NCBI GenBank assembly: GCA_964570565.1
Contig: CAZMYT010000001.1
Span: 1 to 64,000, forward strand
Direction of reading: 5' to 3'
Length of the DNA: 64,000 nt
Source of the DNA: W0P28-013 sp964570565
GTDB taxonomy: Bacteria > Bacteroidota > Bacteroidia > Bacteroidales > Paludibacteraceae
In this document: piece by piece, positions 8,455-16,043 of the stretch
Layout: every line of letters starts with the position of its first letter
How positions within the stretch are numbered: position 1 is the first letter of the stretch
Program-made: the position numbers and the translations under genes
Notes under the pieces: generated by a model
What the model was told of the DNA's origin: nothing
The model's input: only the letters and a program-made list of their open reading frames with translations
The model's database searches: none

Positions 8455-8491
8455 AAAAATCCCCACTGCAATTGTTTCAGTGGGGATTTTT
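8455..8491. terminator. Bidirectional terminator between GGGtGRT and the nitrosative-stress operon
   Basis: Perfect 14-bp arms 8455-8468 and 8478-8491 (core ATCCCCACTG) with a 9-nt loop, A-run and T-run on either side. It serves both convergent units. Confidence 0.9.
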
Positions 8492-8526
8492 GTTGGTCAT
8501 ATTCAACCCAAACTCTCGGTGATTAT

Positions 8527-9045
8527 TTAGCGTCGAAAATAGACGTGGTATAATTCTTCCCCTTTTTTATCTATCCAATGAGCTATGTTTAGGCTCGTGG
8601 TTTTGTCGATAAGTGGAGCGGGAATAAACGGCGCAATCACTTGATAGATATCATCTGTTTTTAATTTATTTAAGTCCGCTATCACTTGATTCACTGGATG
8701 TTCGCCAGCATTTAATAAAGCTCTAATATCGAGCGAATTCATAATGCGGTGTTCGTCGTACCAATCAGGTTTTGTGCTGTTCAGTTTCACTTCGTCTGTT
8801 ACGGCAATGGCGTCTTGTCCTACTTCTTTTCGAAATAAATTAATCAGTTCTTCTACGTTCACATGACCAATGGCGGCCGCTTGTTGTAGCGTGGCAATTT
8901 TGGCAACGGTATTGCGAAGCACAGGATTTTTTAATTTCTTAAACGCTGGTACATAATCTATTAATAGGTCCTCGAGTGCTGGGTACGCCTCCAATAGTTG
9001 GAGTACTTTTGTTTTAGGACTGATAATCAGTTTTGGCGATTCCAT
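8527..9045 (-). CDS. DUF1858 / DUF2249 domain protein
   Basis: A 172-residue cytosolic protein. Residues ~5-65 (ISPKTKVLQLLEAYPALEDLLI ... AAAIGHVNVEELINLF) match the DUF1858 fold found beside hybrid-cluster and NO-related proteins. Residues ~95-172 (HRIMNSLDIRALLNAGEHPVNQVIADLNKLKTDDIYQVIAPFIPAPLI) match DUF2249, a small redox-linked domain. It lacks the CxxxC of many DUF1858 proteins. It is last of a six-gene operon with hemerythrin-type proteins and an Rrf2 regulator, with only 3 bp to the gene before it, which supports a role in nitric oxide or iron-sulfur stress. Confidence 0.8.
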   Translation of the reverse strand: MESPKLIISPKTKVLQLLEAYPALEDLLIDYVPAFKKLKNPVLRNTVAKIATLQQAAAIGHVNVEELINLFRKEVGQDAIAVTDEVKLNSTKPDWYDEHRIMNSLDIRALLNAGEHPVNQVIADLNKLKTDDIYQVIAPFIPAPLIDKTTSLNIAHWIDKKGEELYHVYFRR

Positions 9046-9048
9046 AAT

Positions 9049-10284
9049 TTAGTGTTTTGAATAAGACAAAATACGTTGTTCTCCAGTCAAATCGCGGTAA
9101 GGCTGTACGTTGTGCGACACTTCTAATGTACCCAAATAGTCGCCTTGTTCATTGCGGAGTGCAAAATATTCGATGTGAATAAGTTTGCCGCCCATGTTTA
9201 TCCAGAATGGAGCGCGCGACTCACGACCAGTTTTGAAATCGTTGATAATTTTATCGACGATATGCGCACTTGCTGGTGGGTGACAATGGCGTACATCGCG
9301 ATTGAGTATCGCCCGATTACGTTGAAAAATGCGTTCGGCACTTTGCGAGAAATATTTTACCTTGTCGTCTTTATCCACAAAGGTAATGTCCACTGGCAAC
9401 GTATTTAGAATGGCCATAATCTCTTCGGCTGAAAAGCTACCACTTGGCAATTGTATGTGACTACCGCTTTTTTGTGATTCATTAATCGATTGTTTCACCA
9501 CCCATTCAGGATGCCATTCTATTTGTGGATCGTATAAGCAGAAACCAATTTCGATGGATTGTTTGCTTATTTCGTACCATTGAGCTTCGGTAATGGCGTC
9601 GAGTGCCATAGGGAATAGAATTTCCTCTTCTTTGGTAATCATATCCCAAGCACCTTTGGCGGCAGGTTTCAAAACCATTTCGGCAGCCGCTTTAAATTCC
9701 TCTGGCGTCATCGTTTCTACTTGAAGCACGTCGATACTGCCTTTGATTTGTTCGCGTATTTCGTCCTGTTTGCCCCACATAACTTTAGGCGGGCCAGTTA
9801 TTTCCAGTTTCTCGAGATAAGGAAATAATAAATATTCTTTACGCTGATAATGTTTATCTACGTCGTACAAATTGTTGAACAAACCGCGTAGTTTGATGAT
9901 GTTTTCCGTCAGAACGCTGTCCGTTTGTTCTACCATATTACCAATAAGCGTAGAAATGGCATTTACCACGTTACGTATTTCTTGGTTTTCTTTGCGAAAG
10001 ACATCTACTGGATGACCATCAGGAATTGGTTTTAGTGCCGATAAGTCCACGCGTCCCTCAAGCACGGCTGAATGCGCATCGCATAAATTCATAATTTCCT
10101 CTTCGGGTAAACCTTCTCCAATCAGTTCTTGTTCCACTTCTACCACTTCGCCGTAAGGTATTTGGCTGAGTGAAAGCAGGAGTTCGTTGCGTACCGATTC
10201 TTGAGTTCCACCGTGGTGAAGTTTTAGAATCAACGCTTTGAGTTTATCTTTTCTACTTTGAGAATTGTTGATTAATTCGCTCAT
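9049..10284 (-). CDS. DUF438-hemerythrin-PAS protein
   Basis: A 411-residue protein with three parts. Residues ~12-80 are DUF438 (LKALILKLHHGGTQESVRNELL ... GLPEEEIMNLCDAHSAVLEG). Residues ~90-235 are a hemerythrin-like helical bundle that may bind two irons (HPVDVFRKENQEI, DKHYQRKEYLLFPYLE, KEEEILFPMALD). Residues ~290-400 are a PAS domain (ILNTLPVDITFVDKDDKVKYFSQSAERIF ... GTLEVSHNVQPYRDL). The PAS domain suggests sensing of a ligand or redox state. It lies between ric and the DUF2249 gene in the stress operon. Confidence 0.9.
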   Translation of the reverse strand: MSELINNSQSRKDKLKALILKLHHGGTQESVRNELLLSLSQIPYGEVVEVEQELIGEGLPEEEIMNLCDAHSAVLEGRVDLSALKPIPDGHPVDVFRKENQEIRNVVNAISTLIGNMVEQTDSVLTENIIKLRGLFNNLYDVDKHYQRKEYLLFPYLEKLEITGPPKVMWGKQDEIREQIKGSIDVLQVETMTPEEFKAAAEMVLKPAAKGAWDMITKEEEILFPMALDAITEAQWYEISKQSIEIGFCLYDPQIEWHPEWVVKQSINESQKSGSHIQLPSGSFSAEEIMAILNTLPVDITFVDKDDKVKYFSQSAERIFQRNRAILNRDVRHCHPPASAHIVDKIINDFKTGRESRAPFWINMGGKLIHIEYFALRNEQGDYLGTLEVSHNVQPYRDLTGEQRILSYSKH

Positions 10285-10305
10285 AATATGTTTGTTTATA
10301 ATTTG

Positions 10306-11001
10306 TTAAATGGCTAATTTCAGCGCTTTTGGATATAGAATGTTGTTTTCCAAATGCACATGAATATGTAGGTCGTCTTCAAACTGTTCGAGTAATTTGT
10401 AGGCAACTTGGTAAGTGTTGCAACCATCGGCTGGCAACACGTAACCATGACTCAATACGTTTATTCTGTCCATAGCACCACCAGCAAATTCGTGTTCGCC
10501 AGTCATGCGCGTAATTTCACTAATAATGGTGGCTTTGGAAGTTTTTGAGGTGGTATGTAATACCGCTTTAATTGCTGGAAACAAAACCTCTTCTTCGTTT
10601 TTCAAATGTTGACGAAGTTCGATGTCAATTTGAGTGAACAAATCAGCTATTTCTAGTAATTCTGGGTGGTTAGCACCATGTACTTCGGCAATTTTTTGTG
10701 TGTAAAAAGTCAACTCTGGAAGCAGATGTAATACCGTTTTGTGGTGCGTATTCATAATATAATCGCACAGAAAATCTAAATTCCATTCGTTGAATTTATG
10801 CCCAGTGTCAGGACCTGAAGCAGACAATTTTGCTAGTTCTGTTTCGAGTTTTTCTATATCTAATTGTTTTTCGCGACAGGCTTCTTCTAAACTTTGATTG
10901 CCACCGCAGCAAAAATCAATACCTGCTTTTTTGAATACTTCGGCGGCTCTAAAATCTTGCGTTACTAGGTCGCCAATTCTACTTTGTTTGTACGTTTTCA
11001 T
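10306..11001 (-). CDS. ric: Iron-sulfur cluster repair di-iron protein Ric/ScdA (YtfE family)
   Basis: A 231-residue protein that repairs iron-sulfur clusters damaged by NO or oxidants. The N-terminal ScdA domain has the hallmark FCCGGN (C31, C32). The four-helix hemerythrin domain carries histidine/glutamate ligands: YIMNTHHKTV, HLKNEEEVLFPAI, TGEHEFAGGAMDRI and HIHVHLENNILYPKAL. Length and layout are those of E. coli YtfE. It sits in the middle of the Rrf2-controlled operon, 15 bp after the hemerythrin gene. Confidence 0.95.
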   Translation of the reverse strand: MKTYKQSRIGDLVTQDFRAAEVFKKAGIDFCCGGNQSLEEACREKQLDIEKLETELAKLSASGPDTGHKFNEWNLDFLCDYIMNTHHKTVLHLLPELTFYTQKIAEVHGANHPELLEIADLFTQIDIELRQHLKNEEEVLFPAIKAVLHTTSKTSKATIISEITRMTGEHEFAGGAMDRINVLSHGYVLPADGCNTYQVAYKLLEQFEDDLHIHVHLENNILYPKALKLAI

Positions 11002-11016
11002 TGTTATGTTGTTTTA

Positions 11017-11565
11017 TTAATTATTTAAATAGAGGCTGCTTAACTGTTCCACCATTTTTAAGTATTTGTCGGTGTATTCGTTATCGACAGTTGTTTTGTT
11101 GGTGGTTTCAAAATCTACCGACATCGATTCCAAGACTATTTCTGGTAGCATTTTTTCGGCCATGGGGTAGAGTATACGGTTTTCTTTGTCGATGTGATTG
11201 GTAAGTAAATCGCAGTAATTTATTAAATTCTCGGCTATGTGATTGACAGCCTTATGATTGCCTGATTTCCATTGGACAATTCCTTCTTCAACCTGTTTGA
11301 TATAGCCTCTGCCTAGGTTGTGTTCGTGCAACATCACCGCTATTGGACCACTTTCGCGTTGCATACCGTGTTTTTCCATCTCCATAAACAGCACATCTTC
11401 TTCTTTTAGATGATGGTATTTGTCGGCAAAATTTTTAATGAAATCGACGATTTTTTCAACGTGGTCGATATTGAGTGTCGCCTTGTTGGCTAGTAACTGC
11501 CGGGTGACGGCAATCATTTTTAGAATATGGTCGTGCTCAACAACCAACATGTTGATAGCTTTCAT
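11017..11565 (-). CDS. Hemerythrin-like (HHE) domain protein
   Basis: A 182-residue single-domain hemerythrin: VVEHDHILKMI, YHHLKEEDVLFMEMEKHG, MLHEHNLGRGYIKQ and HIDKENRILYPMAE supply the expected His/Glu ligands for a di-iron centre. Such proteins bind O2 or NO and can act as sensors or scavengers. The last ~45 residues (after MLPEI) are an extra tail. It is 5 bp from the cupin gene and 15 bp from ric, so the genes are clearly in one operon. Confidence 0.9.
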   Translation of the reverse strand: MKAINMLVVEHDHILKMIAVTRQLLANKATLNIDHVEKIVDFIKNFADKYHHLKEEDVLFMEMEKHGMQRESGPIAVMLHEHNLGRGYIKQVEEGIVQWKSGNHKAVNHIAENLINYCDLLTNHIDKENRILYPMAEKMLPEIVLESMSVDFETTNKTTVDNEYTDKYLKMVEQLSSLYLNN

Positions 11566-11570
11566 ATGAG

Positions 11571-11933
11571 TTACTGTTTTAATAGGTTTGTTATAGCTTG
11601 TTTAGTTTGATTGGCCGTGGGAGCTGGCGTTTTTACCACTAATACGCGGAAATCGGCTGAGCTGTCGTTGTATACTGCATGTGGAATGTTTTTTGGACTA
11701 TCAATCAACCAATCTTTCGTGACGGTTTGTTTCTCGTCGCCTATTTCAATCACCCCTTCGCCTTCTAATACGTAGAAAAATACGTTGACAGCAGTCGTGT
11801 GTTTTTTCAAACTTTCGCCTGGCTTTAAACGTATATGCACTACTTGTACATCGTCGTTTGCGTGTAATTTACGTGCCTCCACACCGTGTGGATTTTGTGT
11901 TGTTTCTAACTGGTTATAAGTGATTGTTTTCAT
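11571..11933 (-). CDS. Small cupin-domain protein
   Basis: A 120-residue single-domain cupin (HIRLKPGESLKKHTTAVNVFFYVLEGEGVIEIGDE ... PKNIPHAVYN). In the first cupin motif only one histidine is clear, and the second contributes PHAVYN, so metal binding is uncertain. It is the first gene after the palindrome at 11966-11985 and begins the hemerythrin/Ric run, suggesting a role as a sensor or protective protein in the same response. The true substrate is unknown. Confidence 0.85.
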   Translation of the reverse strand: MKTITYNQLETTQNPHGVEARKLHANDDVQVVHIRLKPGESLKKHTTAVNVFFYVLEGEGVIEIGDEKQTVTKDWLIDSPKNIPHAVYNDSSADFRVLVVKTPAPTANQTKQAITNLLKQ

Positions 11934-11965
11934 ACTTGTTTTTTTATATTTGGATGTTTTTTAAT

Positions 11966-11985
11966 ATGCTACAAATAAGTAGCAT
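11966..11985. promoter_or_regulatory. Perfect palindrome, candidate Rrf2 operator
   Basis: Arms ATGCTAC (11966-11972) and GTAGCAT (11979-11985) with a 6-nt AAATAA spacer. It lies in the 67-bp gap between the Rrf2 gene and the cupin gene, 33 bp before the cupin ATG, where a promoter for the downstream five genes would be. Size and symmetry suit a dimeric Rrf2 regulator; binding is inferred. Confidence 0.6.
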
Positions 11986-12000
11986 TTATTGGTAAAAAAA

Positions 12001-12414
12001 TTAATAGCGCAATACGTGCTCAAAATCTAAATCCGACAACTTGGTTTCGTGGAATATTTTGTTCAATTTTTGACGAATAACCAACCATTCATCGTGCATG
12101 GCGCAAGGGTTCGTACACGAGCATTCGTTGAATCCCAACACGCAATCGTTTAGTTTATCCATGCTTTCAACGGAGTCGATAATGTCGTACAACGAAATCT
12201 CGTTAATCGGTTTAGCAAAGGTGTAACCGCCATCACGACCTTGTGTACTTTTAATAAAACCAGCTTTCGATAATTCGGTCATCAACCGACGCAAGTATTT
12301 ATCCGAAACATGCAACTGTTCTATTAAATATTTGGCGGTATATAAGTCGGCTGGCTTTTTGGCCATATAGATCAATATTCGTAGAGCGTATTCCGATGTT
12401 TTTGATAGTTTCAT
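12001..12414 (-). CDS. Rrf2 family iron-sulfur regulator, NsrR-like
   Basis: A 137-residue winged-helix regulator: MKLSKTSEYALRILIYMAKK, recognition region HVSDKYLRRLMTELSKAGFI, and the wing GRDGGYTFAK. Cysteines C91, C98, C100 and C104 lie where NsrR and IscR bind a 2Fe-2S or 4Fe-4S cluster. With Ric and hemerythrins directly downstream, an NO-responsive NsrR-type role is most likely. An IscR-like or RsrR-like sensor remains possible. It is the first gene of the operon, with a weak -7-like TTCCTTTG upstream on the minus strand. Confidence 0.9.
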   Translation of the reverse strand: MKLSKTSEYALRILIYMAKKPADLYTAKYLIEQLHVSDKYLRRLMTELSKAGFIKSTQGRDGGYTFAKPINEISLYDIIDSVESMDKLNDCVLGFNECSCTNPCAMHDEWLVIRQKLNKIFHETKLSDLDFEHVLRY

Positions 12415-12563
12415 AATATACTACCTTGTTGTATTATTTTGTGCAAAGGAAATTCTTTTTTTTGAAACTACCAAATAATTGCGTTGTTTTTTTGATTTGT
12501 TTAGTCCACAATAGGGAATAATTTTAGCCATAGTTAAGAAATATCTACGACTTCATATCTGTT

Positions 12564-13733
12564 TTATTTTCTCACTTTATAGCCTAAAGCTTTTAAATTA
12601 TCATGTTTTAGCGCATTTTCTAAGCCTCCAATTATAAATTGAATGGTAACAGGATTGCCTGTGAAATCAATGACATTATTTAATGAATAATCCACGACAT
12701 TATATTTAGCTCTTAATCCGAGATAAAAGGTATTTGTAATATAATATCTATAACCTAATCCAATATTAAAATTATATGTCGAAATTGATTCTCCGTTTAA
12801 ATTTCGATCTTTATCTTCTTCTAATGCATCAAATCCGTCGTAAGCAATACCCCCAACTAGTTGAAATTCATGCCCATTATTGGTATATAAATCTCGACCG
12901 ACGTCAATGCCAATATGTCCACCTAAAAAATGATTAGTTAATTCAAGTGAATTATCAGAGTTTGTGCGTCTTGCATAATATGCATTAGGAGAATTAAGGA
13001 ATTTGATTGCCATTATGATATCATAATTCATTTTTTTATACTTCACTCCCATTTGAAATCCAAGTTCTGGGTGAATTCCGAGTTTGTTTAATTTTCCAGT
13101 TGGTATCCACATACCCGTAATCCATGACATGTGGTATTCGGGCAGATCAAGATAATGTTTTAATGTATTCCCGTATTCTTCTGTAAGTGCCGATTGATGA
13201 TAAGAGTTTGTCTGAAGTTTATACAATAAAGTATCACAGTTCTCTCCATAGAATTCGGTTAATAAATATTCTGTCTGATCTGGTTTATATCTTTGCATTA
13301 ACGATTTTGCTAGATGCTGCGTGTATTTATCAAATTCTTGTCCTGGTGGTATAAAACCAAAATAAGTAGTGTACATGTCGTAGGGATAATAATTTGAGTG
13401 TTTTATCATATCCATGCGACTTTGATAGTTAAAAATGTTATTCAGTATGCCTTTTTGTAATAGAGTATCATTATATTCATTTTGTATTAACGCTAATAAT
13501 ATTTTTGCTCTATAAATAGGCTCTCTAGCACCGCATTTGTTCTCCCAATATTGCAGCAACGCCTTCGCAGAATCAAGTTTGTTCTCTTGCATATATTTGA
13601 TAAAATAGATACTGCTATTATAAGAAATATCACGACAGTCTATTTGCTTTTTGCTCATTAAATTATCAAAATTTTGAGCAAGTGTTAAACTAGTTAATGT
13701 ACAGATAATGGCAAGAAGGCTTATTCGTTTCAT
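12564..13733 (-). CDS. Exported protein with probable outer-membrane beta-barrel end, unknown family
   Basis: A 389-residue protein with a signal peptide (residues 1-19, cut near LTLA/QNFD). Residues ~20-200 are helical, rich in Tyr and charged residues, with a TPR-like look (YFIKYMQENKLDSAKALLQYWENK). Residues ~205-389 alternate as beta-strands typical of an outer-membrane barrel (MGVKYKKMNYDIIMAIKF, HIGIDVGRDLY, FNIGLGYRYYITNTFYLGLRAKYNVVDY). It does not end in an aromatic residue. I do not recognise the family. It is more AT-rich than its neighbours and stands alone between the stress operon and gnd. Confidence 0.7.
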   Translation of the reverse strand: MKRISLLAIICTLTSLTLAQNFDNLMSKKQIDCRDISYNSSIYFIKYMQENKLDSAKALLQYWENKCGAREPIYRAKILLALIQNEYNDTLLQKGILNNIFNYQSRMDMIKHSNYYPYDMYTTYFGFIPPGQEFDKYTQHLAKSLMQRYKPDQTEYLLTEFYGENCDTLLYKLQTNSYHQSALTEEYGNTLKHYLDLPEYHMSWITGMWIPTGKLNKLGIHPELGFQMGVKYKKMNYDIIMAIKFLNSPNAYYARRTNSDNSLELTNHFLGGHIGIDVGRDLYTNNGHEFQLVGGIAYDGFDALEEDKDRNLNGESISTYNFNIGLGYRYYITNTFYLGLRAKYNVVDYSLNNVIDFTGNPVTIQFIIGGLENALKHDNLKALGYKVRK

Positions 13734-13858
13734 ATATTATTATGTGTTTATTAATTTGTCTATTTGTTTTGTTAATCTTTAATTTCTTAGCACATAAGAC
13801 AAGTGCTAAAACACCTGCAAATGTAACTTAAAAATATATAATAATCAATGAATTTGGC

Positions 13859-13893
13859 GTAAAAAAAGCGATGAATTTTTGGTTCATCGCTTT
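13859..13893 (-). terminator. Terminator of the zwf-pgl-gnd operon
   Basis: Stem AAAGCGATGAA / TTCATCGCTTT with a 7-nt loop; on the minus strand it is followed by a T-run. It lies 6 bp past the gnd stop. Confidence 0.85.
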
Positions 13894-13898
13894 CGGTT

Positions 13899-15338
13899 TT
13901 AGTTATTGTAGGTGGTCGAAATGGTGTCGCCGCCTTCGCCTGTCCAATTGGTGTGGAAGAACTCGCCGCGTGGTTTGTCGGTGCGTTCGTAGGTGTGTGC
14001 ACCGAAATAGTCGCGTTGCGCTTGTAGTAAGTTGGCTGGCAATTGGTTGGTGCGCATGGCGTCGTAATAAGCTAACGCGGCACTCATAGCTGGTACCGGA
14101 ATGCCGTTGAGCGCGGCTGCTGCTACTACGTTACGTAGCGATGCAATGGCTTCGGGCAACACGTGTTTGTAAAAGTTCGACGCCAACAAGGTGTCAATGG
14201 TTTCGTGTTCGTAAGCTGCTGCAATATTATCCAAAAATGTGGAACGGATGATGCAACCGCCGCGCCAAATTTTAGCAATGGCGGCTAAATTTATGCCCCA
14301 TTGTTTGTCGGTCGATTTGGTGGCAATGAGTTCAAATCCTTGCGCATACGAAATGAGTTTGGAAGCGTACATGGCGCCTTCAATGTCGTGTAGTTGGCAG
14401 TTTATCGCTTTATTTACAGTAGGTTGCGGATAATTCTGGTGCAACAATGTGCGTAACTCTTTTTGTGCCGAAATAAATCGTGAAAAAACGGATTCGGTAA
14501 TTAAATTGAGCGGAATACTTTCGTTCAACGCGTTGATGGATGTCCATTTGCCAGTTCCTTTTTGTCCAGCGGTATCCAAAATCACGTCTAGTACTGATTG
14601 TCCATTTTCTTCGTAGCGCAAAATATCGGCTGTAATTTCCATCAAGTAGCTTTGCAAACGTTGTTCGTTCCAATCGGCAAACGCTTTGGCAATGGTTTTG
14701 TTATCCAATTGTAACAACCGTTTGGCGACGTCGTAACCTTCGCAAATGACTTGCATATCGCCATATTCGATGCCATTGTGTACCATTTTTACAAAATGGC
14801 CAGCGCCACCATTTCCTACCCATGTGCAACATGGTTCTTGGTTATTGCCCACTTTGGCGGTGATGGCTTCAAAAATCGGTTTTATGTGTGGCCAAGCTGC
14901 GTGCGCACCGCCTGGCATCATCGATGGACCGTGCAGCGCGCCGAGTTCGCCACCCGAAATGCCACTGCCTACAAATAGAATTTGTTGTGCGGTTAAGGCA
15001 GTCATGCGGCGTTCGGTATCTTCGTAGTTACTGTTACCTCCGTCAATCACAATGTCGTTTGGTTCGAGGTGCGGTAGCAATGCTTCGATGGTTTTATCCA
15101 CGGCTTCGCCCGCTTTTACCATCAATATAATTTTGCGTGGGACGCTTAACGACTCACAAAAATCGGCGATGGACAGAGCTCCGTGAAACTGTTTTCCAGC
15201 GGCTCGTCCTTCCATAAATTTAGTAGTTTTGTCGGTACTACGGTTGTACACCGACACGTTATAACCTCGACTTTCGATATTGAGTGCGAGATTTTCGCCC
15301 ATCACGGCGAGTCCTATAACTCCAATGTCTTGTTTCAT
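13899..15338 (-). CDS. gnd: 6-phosphogluconate dehydrogenase, decarboxylating
   Basis: A 479-residue enzyme that oxidises 6-phosphogluconate to ribulose 5-phosphate and CO2, producing NADPH. The Rossmann start MKQDIGVIGLAVMGENLALNI fixes the ATG at 15338; an in-frame start at 15380 would overlap pgl and add nonsense sequence. Substrate and catalytic signatures are present: VDGGNSNYEDTERR, VGSGISGGELGA, FVKMVHNGIEYGDMQ (lysine and asparagine of the active site) and IWRGGCIIRS. Third gene of the oxidative pentose-phosphate operon, 5 bp after pgl. Confidence 0.97.
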   Translation of the reverse strand: MKQDIGVIGLAVMGENLALNIESRGYNVSVYNRSTDKTTKFMEGRAAGKQFHGALSIADFCESLSVPRKIILMVKAGEAVDKTIEALLPHLEPNDIVIDGGNSNYEDTERRMTALTAQQILFVGSGISGGELGALHGPSMMPGGAHAAWPHIKPIFEAITAKVGNNQEPCCTWVGNGGAGHFVKMVHNGIEYGDMQVICEGYDVAKRLLQLDNKTIAKAFADWNEQRLQSYLMEITADILRYEENGQSVLDVILDTAGQKGTGKWTSINALNESIPLNLITESVFSRFISAQKELRTLLHQNYPQPTVNKAINCQLHDIEGAMYASKLISYAQGFELIATKSTDKQWGINLAAIAKIWRGGCIIRSTFLDNIAAAYEHETIDTLLASNFYKHVLPEAIASLRNVVAAAALNGIPVPAMSAALAYYDAMRTNQLPANLLQAQRDYFGAHTYERTDKPRGEFFHTNWTGEGGDTISTTYNN

Positions 15339-15343
15339 AATTT

Positions 15344-16042
15344 TTATAATTTTGAGGCTGCCGCTTCGTCTATAAACCACGTGATATTTGCGGGTTTATT
15401 CACCAACGTGGCTGGCAGCGCCTTGTTTTTATGGGTGATAACTTCGTTTATAATGTGACTTTTACTAACGCCTGTGGTTAGAAAAAATAGGTTTTTAGCT
15501 GCGTTAAGTGTGCTTCCTGTGAGTGTGATACGTCGTTGTTGTCCGTGCGGATGCACTACGATTTCTGCGATTTCAGAGGTAGTAAACGATTCCAAATTGT
15601 TCGGAAAGATGGAAGCGACGTGCCCATCTTCGCCAAGTCCTAAAATAATCACGTCAAATTCCGGAAAACCGTTGTGAAATGGTATTTTGTCTTGGAGTTT
15701 TAATCGATAATCGTTCAATGATTTTTCTTCGTTAGCAAAATAGGTAATCGGGAAGACCTGTTGTTGGTCGATGAGTTTCGTATTTATCAAGGTACGAAAA
15801 AAAGTTCCATAATTACTTTCAGGATTTTCGAGCGCTACCATGCGTTCGTCGCCCCAAAAGAAGTTGAGTCGACTCCAATCGGTATCACGGAATTGTTCTG
15901 CCATGATACGGAAGAGCAGTTTGGGTGTTTCGCCGCCAGAAAGAGCCACATTGCCACCCGTTTTGGCGAGTTCTGCCAAACGTTTAGCTACTTCAAAACA
16001 AGCGTCGTTGGCGGTTTTGTATTTGTTGATTGTTTGCATCAT
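15344..16042 (-). CDS. pgl: 6-phosphogluconolactonase (DevB/SOL type)
   Basis: A 232-residue enzyme that hydrolyses 6-phosphogluconolactone. Signatures: NVALSGGETPKLLF, FFWGDERMVALENPESNYG and the strongly conserved LGLGEDGHVASIFP with the catalytic histidine. I start it at the ATG at 16042 (MMQTINKY), one base after the zwf stop; the ATG at 16039 is equally possible. A longer frame from 16066 would overlap the zwf C-terminus. It lies between zwf and gnd. Confidence 0.95.
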   Translation of the reverse strand: MMQTINKYKTANDACFEVAKRLAELAKTGGNVALSGGETPKLLFRIMAEQFRDTDWSRLNFFWGDERMVALENPESNYGTFFRTLINTKLIDQQQVFPITYFANEEKSLNDYRLKLQDKIPFHNGFPEFDVIILGLGEDGHVASIFPNNLESFTTSEIAEIVVHPHGQQRRITLTGSTLNAAKNLFFLTTGVSKSHIINEVITHKNKALPATLVNKPANITWFIDEAAASKL

Positions 16043-16043
16043 T

